In this document: one piece after another, positions 55,801 to 62,955 of the stretch
Layout of the letters: every line of letters begins with the position of its first letter
Position numbering within the stretch: position 1 is the stretch's first letter
DNA from: Megalobrama amblycephala
Lineage: Eukaryota; Chordata; Actinopteri; Cypriniformes; Xenocyprididae
Length of the DNA: 64,000 nt
Direction of reading: 5' to 3'
Assembly (NCBI RefSeq): GCF_018812025.1
Contig: NC_063066.1
Location: forward strand, 11,083,382 to 11,147,381
Made by a program: the position numbers and the translations under genes
Notes under the pieces: generated by a model
Databases searched by the model: none
Told to the model about the DNA's origin: nothing
Seen by the model: only the letters and a program-made list of their open reading frames with translations

Positions 55801-58800
55801 GAGAGAAGCCTTCGGTCTCTTCCTCCATGACATCTGATGTGTGAGGGAAGTGAGAAGAGCAAGAGGACGGAGGTGAAGGAGCACTGTGGTCCGAACAACC
55901 TACTTTATATTTCCTGTAGAACTGTACAACTCAACATTTTCTACTCAGCAAGCAAGAATTTAATGGATAGTTCACCCAGGAATGAAGATCCTGTCATCAT
56001 TTACTCATTTCTACTGCCTACAAACAAATTTATTACGTAGTCTGTGGTCATCATCCACTTCAATGTAAAGAAAAGGACAGCAATGACATTCTCCTTTTGT
56101 GTCCCCTAAAAATCATACAGTAAATGATAGAACTGTCATTTTTGGGTGAACTATCCCTTTAAGCAACATCACATAAATAGCTAGCATTTTTCAGAGAGCT
56201 TTCCAAAAAGCAAACTAAAGTGAGAATGCTCAATCAAAACCACTCATATTCACTATTAATAGTGAGAGAATGCACAAACATAGTTTTTTAGCAAACAAAA
56301 ACATACAGCCAGCCAACAAAGCGACATGGATGAAAAAGTCAAAGCATAGCTATGCTAAGCTCAACTAGGACCAGGCCAATAGATCCAGCGACAGGGGGAG
56401 ACATGCTAAAAGTAGACCCAAAGAGGCTCTAGTGGCCCTGTAGGGCAGTACCTCCCCATAGCTGAGACGCTCTAGCCTGTCATCGGAGCAGTATCTGTGA
56501 CTGGGCTCATAGGACCAGAAGTCTGGCCTCTGCACTTCATAAATGGCTTTAACCTTAGGCAGCGCTGCCAAGTCTTTGTAATCAAGGATCTCGTTCTCCA
56601 TTTTTGCCTGAGGAGAGGGACACAGGACAGATACACACACTCACACGTCAAACGCAATAAGCAGGCCTGCAAAAAACAGCAATCATGACAGGCTGCGACA
56701 ACATCAACAACACAATTAAGTGTGGGAATGAGCCTGCGGCACAGTTTGCACAAATACGAAACCACTTTAAAGCAAGTGCTGTTAGAATACAATTGAGCTC
56801 ATGACAAACTGTAATATAGCACATAAATGCTACAAAAATGCCATGATGCTAAGTAGGGCTGCACGATTATGGAAAAAAAAAATCATGTCGATTATTTCCT
56901 TGAAAATGTAATTGCGATTATTAGTTACAGTTATCACAATTTACATTGTTTTGAATAGCTTTATGCCGTAGTCTGAAGCGACTGCATGCCATATTGTTAT
57001 ATCAAACCAGCTGAAACACTCTTCCTGAAAAACCTTTATTGTTTTTCTATAGCATTAAGCCTCAAATGTCAAATAGACATTGGTTTGGTTTCTTCTTTAA
57101 ATAAATTTAAAAAAAAGTAAAAATATGCATGTATTATAATGTCATACTAAAATTAAAATTAAAACAATGGGAAAAAACCCTTAAGATAACCTGTAGAAAG
57201 AAAGAAAAAACATATTAAGCACAGAATAATGTAAGTGGACTTTTTTTTGTAATTGCGCCTTTTACATAATTGTGGCATCCGTAATTGTAATCACGATTAC
57301 AAATTCAATTAATTGTGCAGCCCTAATGCTAAGGTGTTTTTTGGAGCAAGTAGAAATTTCTTTGATAAAGTTGACATGAAATGAAAATTCCCCCTATCTA
57401 TTGTCTAAATGCATGTTATAGATGTTACGGTGAACAATTCATCCATGTATAGATTATTTTTAAAAAATGACATATACTGTTCTTATTTACCCTCATGTCA
57501 TTTCAAACCTATATGACTTCCTTTCTTCTTTGAAACAAATTCTGAAAAAACATCTCCATGTTTTTCTTCTAGGTACAATGATTGTCAATGGGGTCCAAAG
57601 TTGTTTGGGACCCCACTGACTTTCATTGTATGGACAAAAGGAGTTTTACATTTTATTTTGTATTCAGTAGAATAAAGAAAGTCATAAAGGTTTGGAACGA
57701 TATGAGGTTGAGTAAATTCAACCTGCAGGGGTTGACAGCACATTTGCTTACACTGCATTATGCATACATCAATCGCACACTGCACAAAGGTTACACACTT
57801 TGGCCAGCCTTCACTTCTACATGTGATGTTAATGACCGCACCACTGCAGAACGCACAAAAACACATTATGAACAAGCCAACAAACACACGCACAAGAGTC
57901 ATCCATCTTGGGATGGCCAATAATACTTACATTTATGCATTTGACAGATGCTTTTATCCTTCTGTGCATTCAAGCTATACATTTTATAAGTACATGCATT
58001 CTCTAGAAATTAAACCTGCAACTTTTGTGTTCCAAGTGCCATGATCTACTGGTTGAACAACCACAGGAATCTTCATAGCACTACACTACCATTCAAACAT
58101 TTAGGTTTGGTAAGACCGATTTTTTTTTTTCTCTTATGCTTCTTAAGGCTGCATTTACTTGATCAAAAATACAGTAAAAATAGTAATATTGTGAAATATT
58201 ATTTAAAATTTAAAATTTCTATAGGAATATATTTTAAAATGTAATTTATTCCTGTGATGGCAAAGCTGAATTTTCAGCATCATTACTCCAGTCTTCAGTG
58301 TCACATGATCCTTCAAAAATCATTCTAATATGCTGATTTGCTGCTCATGAAACATTTCTTATTATTAAAAAAACAGATGTGCTGCTTAATATTTTTGTGG
58401 AAACTGTGACACTTTTTTCTGAATAGAAAGGAAATAGAAATAGAATTGAAATAATTTGTAATAGAAATCATTTATTTACTGTTTACTTTTGATTAATTTA
58501 ATGTTTGCTGAATAAAAGTATTAATTTCTTTCAAAAAACAAATAAAAAAAATTAAGTAAATAAAAATATAATAAAAAAAAAAAAATCTCACTGAGCCCCA
58601 AACTTTTGAACGGTAGTGTTTGTCAAACATCAGTGTAACTTTAAAAGAATAGTTCACTCAAAAATGGATGTTCTGTCATAGTTATATAATTAATTTTAAT
58701 CTCTTTCTCACACAAAGCCATTGTACGCTTCAGAAGATTTGGAATATAGGTCACGGTTTTAATGACTATAACATTGATGATCATTTTATGGTGTTTTTGC

Positions 58801-59300
58801 ATTTTATTTGAAGCTTGAAAGAAACCCCATTAAATGACCAACTACATTTTGCAAAACGTTAGTGTTCCACAGAAGAAAATGCAGGTTTGGATAGACATGC
58901 GAGTGAGTAAATGATGATAGAATTACATTTGTGGGTGAACTGTCTCTTTTACTTGTACATTAACATATATACATCATATCAAAATAATCACTAATTTATT
59001 ATCACAATTTTTAAACCAGATATTCTGATTTTGTATCATTTACAGTTCTATCACCTTCATTTAGCTGGACAGAGATTGGCTACTTACACAAATGACTCTG
59101 CTGGGTGAACTAATGCTGGAGCCTGGAGGAGAGATGGAGGTTTCTGATGTGCGCCTGAGCTGTAAAATAAAATGAGGAAATCAGCAGAGCTTCAGAGTGA
59201 TATCTGAAGTCTGTATTTGTTAAAAAGAAAAAAAAACTCACTCTCAGTTTCCTCTCTGCTCGAGATGCCTGTTTACAGACAGGATGCCACACTTCTGAAC
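34587..59300 (-). CDS. ablim3: Actin-binding LIM protein 3, 3' part (16 coding exons)
   Basis: Minus-strand multi-exon gene. Joined exons give about 434 codons in one open frame with compatible phases. Order seen: end of LIM domain 4 (SEVWHPVC zinc ligands), a Ser/Thr linker ([12 protein letters not shown]), the block [16 protein letters not shown], a long Ser/Tyr/Pro-rich linker ([46 protein letters not shown]), then a complete villin headpiece ([11 protein letters not shown] to KKQARLF) and stop TAG at 34589-34587. In the abLIM family, four LIM domains scaffold partners and the headpiece binds F-actin, linking signalling to the cytoskeleton. The first three and a half LIM domains should lie beyond 64000. 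I chose ablim3 over ablim1/2 from linker identity as remembered and from adjacency to afap1l1. Introns are filled with MITEs and Tc1 elements. Oddities are an 8/11-nt microexon and a GC-AG intron before the headpiece. Confidence 0.95.
34835..35030. mobile_element. 'TTCAAAAGTTTGG' MITE fragment in ablim3 intron
   Basis: TTTGATGAATAGAATG and CTTTACTGTCACTTTTGATC, ending CCAAACTTTTGAACGGTAGT. One terminal repeat intact. Its end is about 85 bp below the headpiece exon at 35113. Confidence 0.75.
35113..35193 (-). CDS. ablim3: ablim3 exon: N-terminal half of villin headpiece
   Basis: Acceptor GTTACAG and donor GAG|GTAAAC; 27 codons, phase 0. Begins [20 protein letters not shown] and ends VDRARLE. 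The LPKDVDRxRLE segment is diagnostic of the abLIM/dematin headpiece. The exon also contains a CTCF-like core. Confidence 0.95.
35770..35780 (-). CDS. ablim3: ablim3 microexon (11 or 8 nt) with NAGNAG acceptor
   Basis: Polypyrimidine tract and tandem acceptor TTCCAGCAG, then AGTACAAG|GTAAGA. The first AG gives 11 nt (AEYK across the junction). The second AG, exon start 35777, gives 8 nt (EYK), as in human WGMREYKIYPYE. Both choices keep the headpiece frame. Confidence 0.85.
35884..35944 (-). CDS. ablim3: ablim3 exon with GC donor
   Basis: Acceptor TTTCTAG. Reads [20 protein letters not shown] and then one base. The only frame-consistent donor is AGAG|GCAAGT, the standard GC-AG donor consensus. 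The nearest GT (at 35879-35878) breaks the frame into the headpiece. Confidence 0.88.
36062..37018. mobile_element. TTAA-flanked 'AGGTGCCCTAG' element, copy 3 (fullest)
   Basis: TTAA-AGGTGCCCTAGAA at left and TTCTAGGGCACCT-TTAA at right: perfect 13-bp inverted repeats. 22-bp palindrome at 36234-36255. No coding capacity. Ends 79 bp below the 56-nt ablim3 exon. Confidence 0.92.
37097..37152 (-). CDS. ablim3: ablim3 exon: [15 protein letters not shown]
   Basis: 56 nt, acceptor TTTGAAG, donor AGG|GTAAGT, phase 1 to 0. Encodes [19 protein letters not shown]; human has ISKSASLPAYRRNGLHR. Both flanks carry MITEs within 90 bp. Confidence 0.92.
37239..37568. mobile_element. GGATAGTTCACC-family hairpin in ablim3 intron
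   Basis: TTAA-AGGGATAGTTCACCC to GGGTGAACTATCCCT-TTAA, with near-continuous inverted arms of about 150 bp and a short loop at CATAGTAGGAAAAAAAACTA. Begins 87 bp above the 56-nt exon. Confidence 0.9.
37931..37960 (-). CDS. ablim3: ablim3 30-nt exon [10 protein letters not shown]
   Basis: Acceptor CCTTCAG and donor AATG|GTGAGG, phase 1 to 1. Completes a Ser codon and reads [10 protein letters not shown], aligning with human SPRSHYLADS. The preceding intron (37961-44018) holds the readable Tc1-like element. Confidence 0.85.
38578..38712 (-). mobile_element. tRNA-derived SINE copy
   Basis: The reverse strand carries the tRNA-like head (CATGACGCTAGCAATGTC, then GGTCATGAGTTTGATTCCC with a decayed B box). 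It continues into the body GTATAACTTGAATGTGATG. Same family as 57921-58072. Confidence 0.68.
38722..38888. mobile_element. 'TTCAAAAGTTTGG' family fragment
   Basis: GCTGCATTTATTTGATTAG, AATATTATTACAATTTAAAA, GCAAAGCTGAATTTTCAGCA and CTCCAGTCTTCAGTGTCAC are internal words of the family. Both ends truncated. Confidence 0.72.
38931..39340. mobile_element. Single arm of a GGTTAGTTGACCC relative
   Basis: AAAGGGTTAGTTGACCCAAA, then AAATTCCTGTCATTAAGTAC. No matching right arm found, so truncated. The right limit is approximate. Confidence 0.5.
39855..40355. mobile_element. Foldback element with 100-bp hairpin core
   Basis: AGTTTTAACCATAAATGCTC...AAAGTTTGAACTAA (39863-39958) is mirrored by TTAGTTCAAACTTTGACC...GAGCATTTATGGTTAAAACT (39987-40105). 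A 24-bp insertion sits in the second arm. The right arm continues to GGACTAATCCTTTAA; the left outer arm is lost. Confidence 0.8.
40545..40918. mobile_element. TTAA-flanked MITE 'AGGTGCTCTAAGCGAT'
   Basis: TTAA-AGGTGCTCTAAGCGAT at left and ATCGCTTAGAGGACCT-TTAA at right. A (TCC)n run lies inside at about 40635. 366 bp, non-coding. Confidence 0.88.
41365..41605. mobile_element. Interrupted GTTAACATTAG-type repeat
   Basis: ACTTTACAATAAGGTTCATT and AACATTAGTTAACTACATTA at left, and TTAGTTCATGTTAGTTAATA at right. About 120 bp of unrelated sequence (GGCACAATATGTAGC...) sits between. A familiar high-copy fish repeat. Confidence 0.55.
41808..41860. repeat. (TA)n microsatellite
   Basis: About 50 bp of TA followed by a short CA run, beside the Tc1-like element. 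Confidence 0.95.
41885..43370 (+). mobile_element. Tc1-like transposon with nearly readable transposase
   Basis: The left end carries ACCCGATTCCAAAAAAGTTG and a second internal copy of CCAAAAAAGTTGGGACA at 42075. The right arm is the inverse (GTCCCAACTTTTTTGAGA, then ACATTTGATATGTCATCTAT). The outermost right terminus is missing or diverged. Inserted in the intron below ablim3 exon 44019-44172, antisense to the gene. Confidence 0.85.
42193..43217 (+). pseudogene. Tc1-like transposase, one stop and one frameshift from readable
   Basis: Starts [23 protein letters not shown] region [19 protein letters not shown], then the first DDE block WSDESKFEV. An in-frame TAG follows at 42739-42741, where CAG (Gln) would fit. 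Reading resumes with [19 protein letters not shown] and the second Asp block [12 protein letters not shown] frameshift near 42985 precedes [19 protein letters not shown], and the end is RRGDATQW at TAA 43215-43217. About 340 codons, the normal Tc1 length. The catalytic D-D-E residues all appear present. Confidence 0.92.
43371..44018. other. ablim3 intron segment, nothing recognised
   Basis: A poly(T) run at 43550-43567, otherwise unique-looking. No supported exon. Confidence 0.35.
44019..44172 (-). CDS. ablim3: ablim3 exon: [10 protein letters not shown]
   Basis: Acceptor TCTCAG and donor GGCT|GTAAGT, phase 0 to 1. Begins [20 protein letters not shown], continues [19 protein letters not shown] and ends NNTVNG. 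Confidence 0.94.
44286..45544. mobile_element. TTAA-flanked element 'AGGTAGAGTAAGTGATTTC'
   Basis: TTAA-AGGTAGAGTAAGTGATTTC at left and GAAATTGCTTACTGCACCT-TTAA at right. The terminal region is shared with neither other TTAA family beyond the first bases. Nested repeat at 44760-45370. Confidence 0.85.
44760..45370. mobile_element. Nested 'AGGGATGCACCGATACC' repeat
   Basis: TAGGGATGCACCGATACCAC at left; a GGTATCGGTATTG-type subterminal repeat and TTGGTCCGATCC at right. Right terminus diverged. Lies inside the preceding element. Confidence 0.65.
45692..45762 (-). CDS. ablim3: ablim3 exon: [10 protein letters not shown]
   Basis: Acceptor TTCTCAG and donor AGA|GTAAGC, phase 1 to 0. Encodes [17 protein letters not shown] and ends HGLQR, aligning with the basic/acidic RRFSSGGEED stretch of human ABLIM3. 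Confidence 0.92.
46485..47510 (-). mobile_element. Tc1-like remnant, split by another element
   Basis: Left end GTGAATACTTTCCGAATGCA; resumes after the insertion with CACATTTTATGTTACAGCCT and the poly(A) run at 47330-47362. The minus strand then encodes the transposase C-terminus [20 protein letters not shown] to stop (about 47505-47399). I recognise it as a common fish Tc1 family. Confidence 0.78.
46549..47195. mobile_element. MITE with GCGTTTCTCAATGTCAAGGA inverted repeats
   Basis: Left GCGTTTCTCAATGTCAAGGA at 46549 and right TCCTTGACATTGAGAAACGC to 47195. Perfect 20-bp inverted repeats. The interior has GAGGATCCTCGGAA palindromes. Inserted in the Tc1 remnant. Confidence 0.88.
47839..47976 (-). 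CDS. ablim3: ablim3 exon: [10 protein letters not shown] linker
   Basis: Acceptor CCCCACAG and donor AAAT|GTAGGT, phase 1 to 1. Reads [20 protein letters not shown], then [17 protein letters not shown] and SSPK. Donor choice matters: only T|GTAGGT keeps frame with the next exon; the GTAG|GTGATA alternative shifts it. Confidence 0.92.
48305..48357. repeat. (TA)n microsatellite
   Basis: About 50 bp TA tract directly left of the next element. Confidence 0.97.
48359..49531. mobile_element. hAT-like element with TAGGGCTGTCAA ends between TA tracts
   Basis: TAGGGCTGTCAA at left and TTGACAGCCCTA at right, with subterminal TAACGCGTTAA and ATTAATTCGATTAA words. 1.17 kb, no transposase. The target duplication is masked by flanking (TA)n. 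Terminus TAGGG as in the 56.85-kb element with a clear 8-bp duplication. Confidence 0.82.
49532..49600. repeat. (TA)n-rich tract
   Basis: TA repeats directly after the element's right end, degrading into TATAC/TATAT. Confidence 0.93.
49626..49703. repeat. (GAAA)n microsatellite
   Basis: About 19 uninterrupted AAAG tetramers. The KERKKERK and SFLSFF peptides from it are artefacts. Confidence 0.98.
49788..49877. repeat. (CA)n microsatellite
   Basis: About 44 uninterrupted CA units. The CVCVCV peptides from it are artefacts. Confidence 0.98.
49878..52018. other. ablim3 intron, no gene seen
   Basis: Mostly unique-looking AT-rich sequence. A lone donor-like GCTCT|GTAAGT (minus, about 50160) has no matching acceptor. 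ORFs at 50826-51083 and 51748-51990 are unsupported. Confidence 0.35.
52019..52290. mobile_element. GGATAGTTCGCC-family hairpin
   Basis: TTAA-AGGGATAGTTCGCC to GTGAACTATCCCT-TTAA. The stem GACTTCCATGGTATGG / CTATGGAAGTCAG marks the centre. 264 bp between TTAA sites. Confidence 0.88.
52810..52854 (-). CDS. ablim3: ablim3 exon: [11 protein letters not shown]
   Basis: 45 nt, acceptor GCCACAG, donor CATG|GTATAG, phase 1 to 1. Encodes [15 protein letters not shown], the IYRKPPIYK signature shared by the abLIM family. In-frame cassette size. Confidence 0.92.
53201..53299 (-). CDS. ablim3: ablim3 exon: [13 protein letters not shown] linker
   Basis: Acceptor GCTGCAG and donor CCAG|GTAGGC, phase 1 to 1. 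Encodes [20 protein letters not shown] and then APKHFHVP, near-identical to remembered human ABLIM3. Confidence 0.94.
54398..54527 (-). CDS. ablim3: ablim3 exon: [18 protein letters not shown] linker
   Basis: Acceptor AATATAG and donor TACG|GTGAGT; leaves in phase 1. Reads [20 protein letters not shown], then [11 protein letters not shown] and SPQHYYRYG. Tyr/Ser/Pro-rich linker typical of abLIM proteins. Confidence 0.94.
54679..55483. mobile_element. Near-perfect 0.8-kb hairpin MITE in ablim3 intron
   Basis: TTAA-AGGATTAGTCCAC to GTGGACTAATCCT-TTAA. Arms of about 390 bp mirror each other almost base for base (e.g. CTTGAACGTACTTTCCGCTT against AAGCGGAAAGTACGTTCAAG) around a loop at about 55060-55100. 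High arm identity implies recent origin. Confidence 0.95.
55724..55753 (-). CDS. ablim3: ablim3 10-codon exon [10 protein letters not shown]
   Basis: A 30-nt exon with acceptor CTTCACAG and donor CAG|GTAGAA, phase 0 to 0. It encodes [10 protein letters not shown], as remembered in human ABLIM3. Too short for ORF finders. As an in-frame cassette it could be skipped without a frameshift. Confidence 0.9.
55960..56162. mobile_element. GGATAGTTCACCC-family short MITE
   Basis: TTAA-TGGATAGTTCACCC at left, GGGTGAACTATCCCT-TTAA at right. 195 bp between TTAA sites. Confidence 0.85.
56452..56607 (-). CDS. ablim3: ablim3 exon: conserved [10 protein letters not shown] block
   Basis: CCTCAG acceptor and GAG|GTACTG donor; 52 codons, phase 0 to 0. 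Begins [20 protein letters not shown], continues with [14 protein letters not shown] and ends LERLSYGE. This is the most conserved part of the abLIM linker. Confidence 0.95.
56854..57325. mobile_element. hAT-type MITE 'TAGGGCTGCACGATTA' with 8-bp duplication
   Basis: TAGGGCTGCACGATTA at left and TAATTGTGCAGCCCTA at right. Flanked by the perfect 8-bp duplication ATGCTAAG (56846-56853 and 57326-57333). 472 bp, non-coding. Confidence 0.94.
57480..57722. mobile_element. GGATAGTTCACC-family core without ends
   Basis: TTTACCCTCATGTCATTTC at left, GATATGAGGTTGAGTAAA at right, with a central GGGGTCCAAAGTTGTTTGGGACCCC hairpin split over 57591-57615. Terminal repeats eroded. Confidence 0.72.
57921..58072 (-). 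mobile_element. tRNA-derived SINE copy
   Basis: Body TTTGACAGATGCTTTTATCC at left. The reverse strand of the right part gives the decayed tRNA-like head GTTCAACCAGTAGATCATGG. Same family as 38578-38712. Confidence 0.68.
58082..58622. mobile_element. Full-length 'TTCAAAAGTTTGG' family MITE
   Basis: CACTACCATTCAAACATTTA at left, AAACTTTTGAACGGTAGTGT at right. The interior TCACATGATCCTTCAAAAAT and CAGTCTTCAGTGTCAC are shared with the other copies. 540 bp. Confidence 0.85.
58641..58955. mobile_element. GGATAGTTCACC-family diverged copy
   Basis: TTAAAAGAATAGTTCACTCA at left, TTTGTGGGTGAACTGTCTCT at right. The left flank keeps TTAA, the right does not. Lies 130 bp below ablim3 exon 59088. Confidence 0.7.
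59088..59159 (-). CDS. ablim3: ablim3 exon: post-LIM serine-rich linker
   Basis: TTTTACAG acceptor and TGT|GTAAGT donor; 24 codons, phase 0 to 0. Reads [15 protein letters not shown]...SPSRVIC, matching the conserved abLIM linker after LIM4. Likely phosphorylated in the family; not shown here. Confidence 0.93.
59242..59300 (-). CDS. ablim3: ablim3 exon: end of LIM domain 4
   Basis: Acceptor CTCAG just above 59300 and donor AGA|GTGAGT below 59242. It completes a split Gly codon, then reads [19 protein letters not shown]. The His and Cys of WHPVC are C-terminal zinc ligands of LIM4. The upstream exon was not found in the window. Confidence 0.93.
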
Positions 59301-59449
59301 CTGAGACACAGAGCCAACAAAGGAGAACGTTAGATAGAGTACACAAAACTTCTAATCCAGCCATATGCTCATTCAAGACACCTTAAGATGACTTTATTTA
59401 AGAAATAAAAAGGCGTTAGAAGATTTAACTATGTGGATTTCAGTTGCAT

Positions 59450-60690
59450 GTACACTACCGTTCAAAAGTTTGAGTCGGTACGATTTTTTAAAAATAAATT
59501 AAGACATTTATTCAGAAAGGATGCAATAAATTAAACAAAAGTGACAGTAAAGGCTTTACATTGTAGCAAAAGAATTCAACTTAAAAAAAAAATTCTGTTC
59601 TTTTGAACATTTTATCAATCAAAGACACCTGAAAAAACTGTTTTCATCACTGATAATAATAAAATGATGAAATTCAGCTTTGCCATCATAGGAATAAATT
59701 AAATTTTTAAATATATTAAAATAGAAAACAGTTTTTTTAATAAATGTACAGTACGGTCCAAAAGTTTGGAACCACTAAGATTTTTAATGTTTTTAAAAGA
59801 AGTTTCGTCTGCTCACCAAGGCTACATTTATTTAATTAAAAATACAGTAAAAAACAGTAATATTGTGAAATATTATTACAATTTAAAATAACTGTGTACT
59901 ATTTAAATATATTTGACAAAGTAATTTATTCCTGTGATGCAAAGCTGAATTTTCAGCATCATTACTCCAGTCTTCAGTGTCACATGATCCTTCAGAAATC
60001 ATTCTAATATGCTGATTTGCTGCTCAATAAACATTTATGATTATTTTCAATGTTGAAAACAGTTGTATACTTTTTTTTCAGGATTCCTTGATGAATAGAA
60101 AGTTCAAAAGAACAGCATTTATCTGAAATACAAAGCTTCTGTAGCATTATACACTACCGCTCAAAAGTTTGGGGTCAGTAAGAATTTTTATTTTTATTTT
60201 TTTGAAAAGAAATTAAAGAAATGAATACTTTTATTCAGCAAGGATGCATTAAATCAATCAAAAGTGGCAGTAAAGACATTTATAATGTTACAAAAGATTA
60301 GATTTCAGATAAACACTGTTCTTTTGAACTTTCTATTCATCAAATAATCCTGAAAAAAAATATTGTACACAAATATTTTGTACAATTGTACACATTAAAT
60401 GTTTCTTGAGCAGCAGATCAGCATATCAGAATGATTTCTGAAGGATCATGTGACACTGAAGACTGGAGTAATGATGCTGAAAATTCAGCTTTGCATCACA
60501 GGAATAAATTACTTTGTCAAATATATTCAAATAGAAAACAGTTATTTTAAATTGTAATAATATTTCACAATATTACTGTTTTTTACTGTATTTTTAATTA
60601 AATAAATGTAGCCTTGGTGAGCAGACGAAACTTCTTTTAAAAACATTAAAAATCTTAGTGGTTCCAAACTTTTGGACTGTACTGTATATA
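59450..60690. mobile_element. Composite 'TTCAAAAGTTTGG' palindrome in ablim3 intron
   Basis: A diverged half copy (59450-59745), then a palindrome from GTACGGTCCAAAAGTTTGG (59754) to CCAAACTTTTGGACTGTACT (60683). An internal family terminus (ACACTACCGCTCAAAAGTTT) lies at 60150. Arms carry ATTATTACAATTTAAAATAA and its inverse. Confidence 0.88.
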
Positions 60691-61659
60691 GTGAGAATAA
60701 GACACTTATTTCAAATACAAAACACCATAGCTAAACTTGTGAACAGTTGTGTACAACAGAGGTATTACATTTAAATCATATTTATATATTTATGAATTGA
60801 ATTATATGGCACTGACACCATGTCCTCCTTGAAGAAAATGTCTGTGATGGATTTGCTCAATTAAATTTTTATTCTGAGTTTTCTTCAGTTTGGCATCTAA
60901 GGCCTGCCAGCCAATCACATCACTCCTGACCTCACAGGTGAGTTTGAGATTTGGAAGCAGATGGATAACTCAAGCTAAGGCAAATACATTTAATGTAATC
61001 ACTCTACGAGAATAAAGGCCAGAGTGCATTCATTCAACTGTGGTCTTTCAATTTCAGATTGATGGGTTTTTTTTTTTAATCTGATGCTCTGTCTAGCTCA
61101 TTCTCTCTGCTTTTCTTTCCCTACGTATCTTTCTCTTTTTGCATGATAGTAATGTGCTGATGCGATGCCTGGCTCTGCTGACTTTTAAATGCATTTACCT
61201 CGAGGCGTGTTCGCTAGCCTGTAACACACTTACACATCTCGGCGCTGAATGTGAAACAGAACAGACAAACACACAGAAAGACCTGCGGCGCATTCTAATG
61301 TCCACCAGCCACTGGCACTGGAAGTCATATGAGAGATCACACCGGGAAATCTACTGAACGGGGCATTAAGATGGATCAAGATGAGCCTCTGTTATTCTTT
61401 GAGGAATAACATCAGTTTCTTCATTAAAGTCTTCCCAATACAGCCTTTATCTCCCACATGAACCCTGCATACTGTTCATGATGTTCTGGAAATGGAGCTA
61501 AATATGAAAGGTTGTCTTGGAATATTCTAAAAGAGCTCTTTTATTAGCAAAGTCCTCATCTGCTCTGTCACAAGGATGAACTAGGCCTAACTAGGCCCAT
61601 AGGAAAGACAGATCTCAAATGGGATTTTATTAATATCCTAAACAAAAACACAATTATAT
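60691..61659. other. ablim3 intron, no exon seen
   Basis: No LIM-type exon (CxxC, HxxC spacing with splice sites) on the minus strand. The plus-strand ORF at 61139 is unsupported. Confidence 0.4.
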
Positions 61660-62238
61660 GGAAGAGGATTAGGGCCAAGCAATAATAAAAAAATAAAACC
61701 ATCTCAAGATTAAAGTTGTTAAATTTCGAGAAAAAAAGCGTTAAATTTCGAGAAAAAAGTCAAAATAAAATGTTGAGAATAAACTCGTTAAATTACGAGA
61801 AAAAAATCATTAAATTTCGAGAAAAAAGTTGAGATAAAATGTTGAGAATAAAGTCATTAAATTATGAGAATAAAGTCATTAAATTATGAGAATCAAGTCA
61901 TTAAATTACGAGAAAAAAGTCATTAAATTATGAGAACAAATTCGTCATTTAACGACTTTATTCTCATAATTTAATGACTTTATTCTCAACATTTTATCTC
62001 GACTTTTTTCTCGAAATTTAACGACATTTTTTTCATAATTTAATGAATTTGTTCTCATAATTTAACGACTTTTTTCTCGTAATTTAATGACTTTATTCTC
62101 AACATTTTATCTCGACTTTTTTCTCGAAATTTAACGAGTTTTTTCTTGAAATTTAACGAGTTTTTTCTCGAAATTTAACAACTTTAATCTCGAGATGGTT
62201 TTATTTTTTTATTATTGCTTGGCCCTAATCCTCTTCCG
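61660..62238. mobile_element. Foldback element built of about 21-bp tandem units
   Basis: Outer ends GGAAGAGGATTAGGGCCAAG and CTTGGCCCTAATCCTCTTCC are perfect inverted repeats. Each arm is a run of variants of 'GTCATTAAATTACGAGAAAA', and the arms are mutually inverted about a centre near 61945. No coding capacity. Confidence 0.92.
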
Positions 62239-62464
62239 TACAATTAAATGAAGAACAATGAGAATTTTGTTTCAATATCTTACTTGTCAGACTTTTTAAA
62301 CCTTTTAAAACCTTATGAATTTTAAAATGTGTTTCCTCTAGTGTTTCAGATGAAGTCTCTCACAAGGTCTGTCATAACAATTGCAATAGTCTGCAATAAA
62401 AAGTCAAAATAATTCTCACATTAATGTCATAGCTGTATTCTCTTAATTTACCACGTCAATGAGC

Positions 62465-62880
62465 AGTGTTGGGGGTTATGCATTACAAGTAACTTGAGCT
62501 ACATAATCAGATTACTTATTCAAGTAACTAGTAAAGTAATAATGCATTATTTTTTCAATTTACAAAAAAGTTACTTTTTCAAATAAGTAACAAGTTATTT
62601 TTTCACATTTATTGACCGACAGCTCTCCTGTCCCCATGTTGAGAGAAATAAAGTGCAGAGGTGTTGTGTGTGCTGTATAAACGTGATGGTCATTGTAGTT
62701 CTAGACTAAATGTGAGCATGCATTTACTAATCTCATTTGCAAGAAAACATTAAGAATACCTCAAAATTAATAAAAACAGTGAAATTCAATCTCAGAATGG
62801 TATTCAAACCTGTAATAATTAACTATATTAAATTACACAAATACTTTATGAAGTTAATCTCACTTTATTATTGGAAGGAC
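62465..62880. repeat. One end of an 'AGTGTTGGGGGTTATGCATTACAAGTAAC'-type repeat
   Basis: CAGTGTTGGGGGTTATGCAT, then TACAAGTAACTTGAGC and AGTAACTAGTAAAGTAATAA. A familiar high-copy fish DNA repeat. Right end not found; limit approximate. Confidence 0.55.
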
Positions 62881-62955
62881 CAGGCCCAGTTTCCCAAAAA
62901 TGTAATACTAATTTCAGATAGAGACACCCAAGTACCATTATTTGGACACTTTCTA

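Noticed and set aside
57582..57923. ORFs of 111-113 aa on both strands
   Set aside because: Both lie across a GGATAGTTCACC-family MITE palindrome, which explains mirror ORFs on the two strands.
61668..62230. CRISPR-like array of about 21-bp repeats
   Set aside because: Units are contiguous without unique spacers, arms are inverted, and the context is a vertebrate genome: a foldback element.
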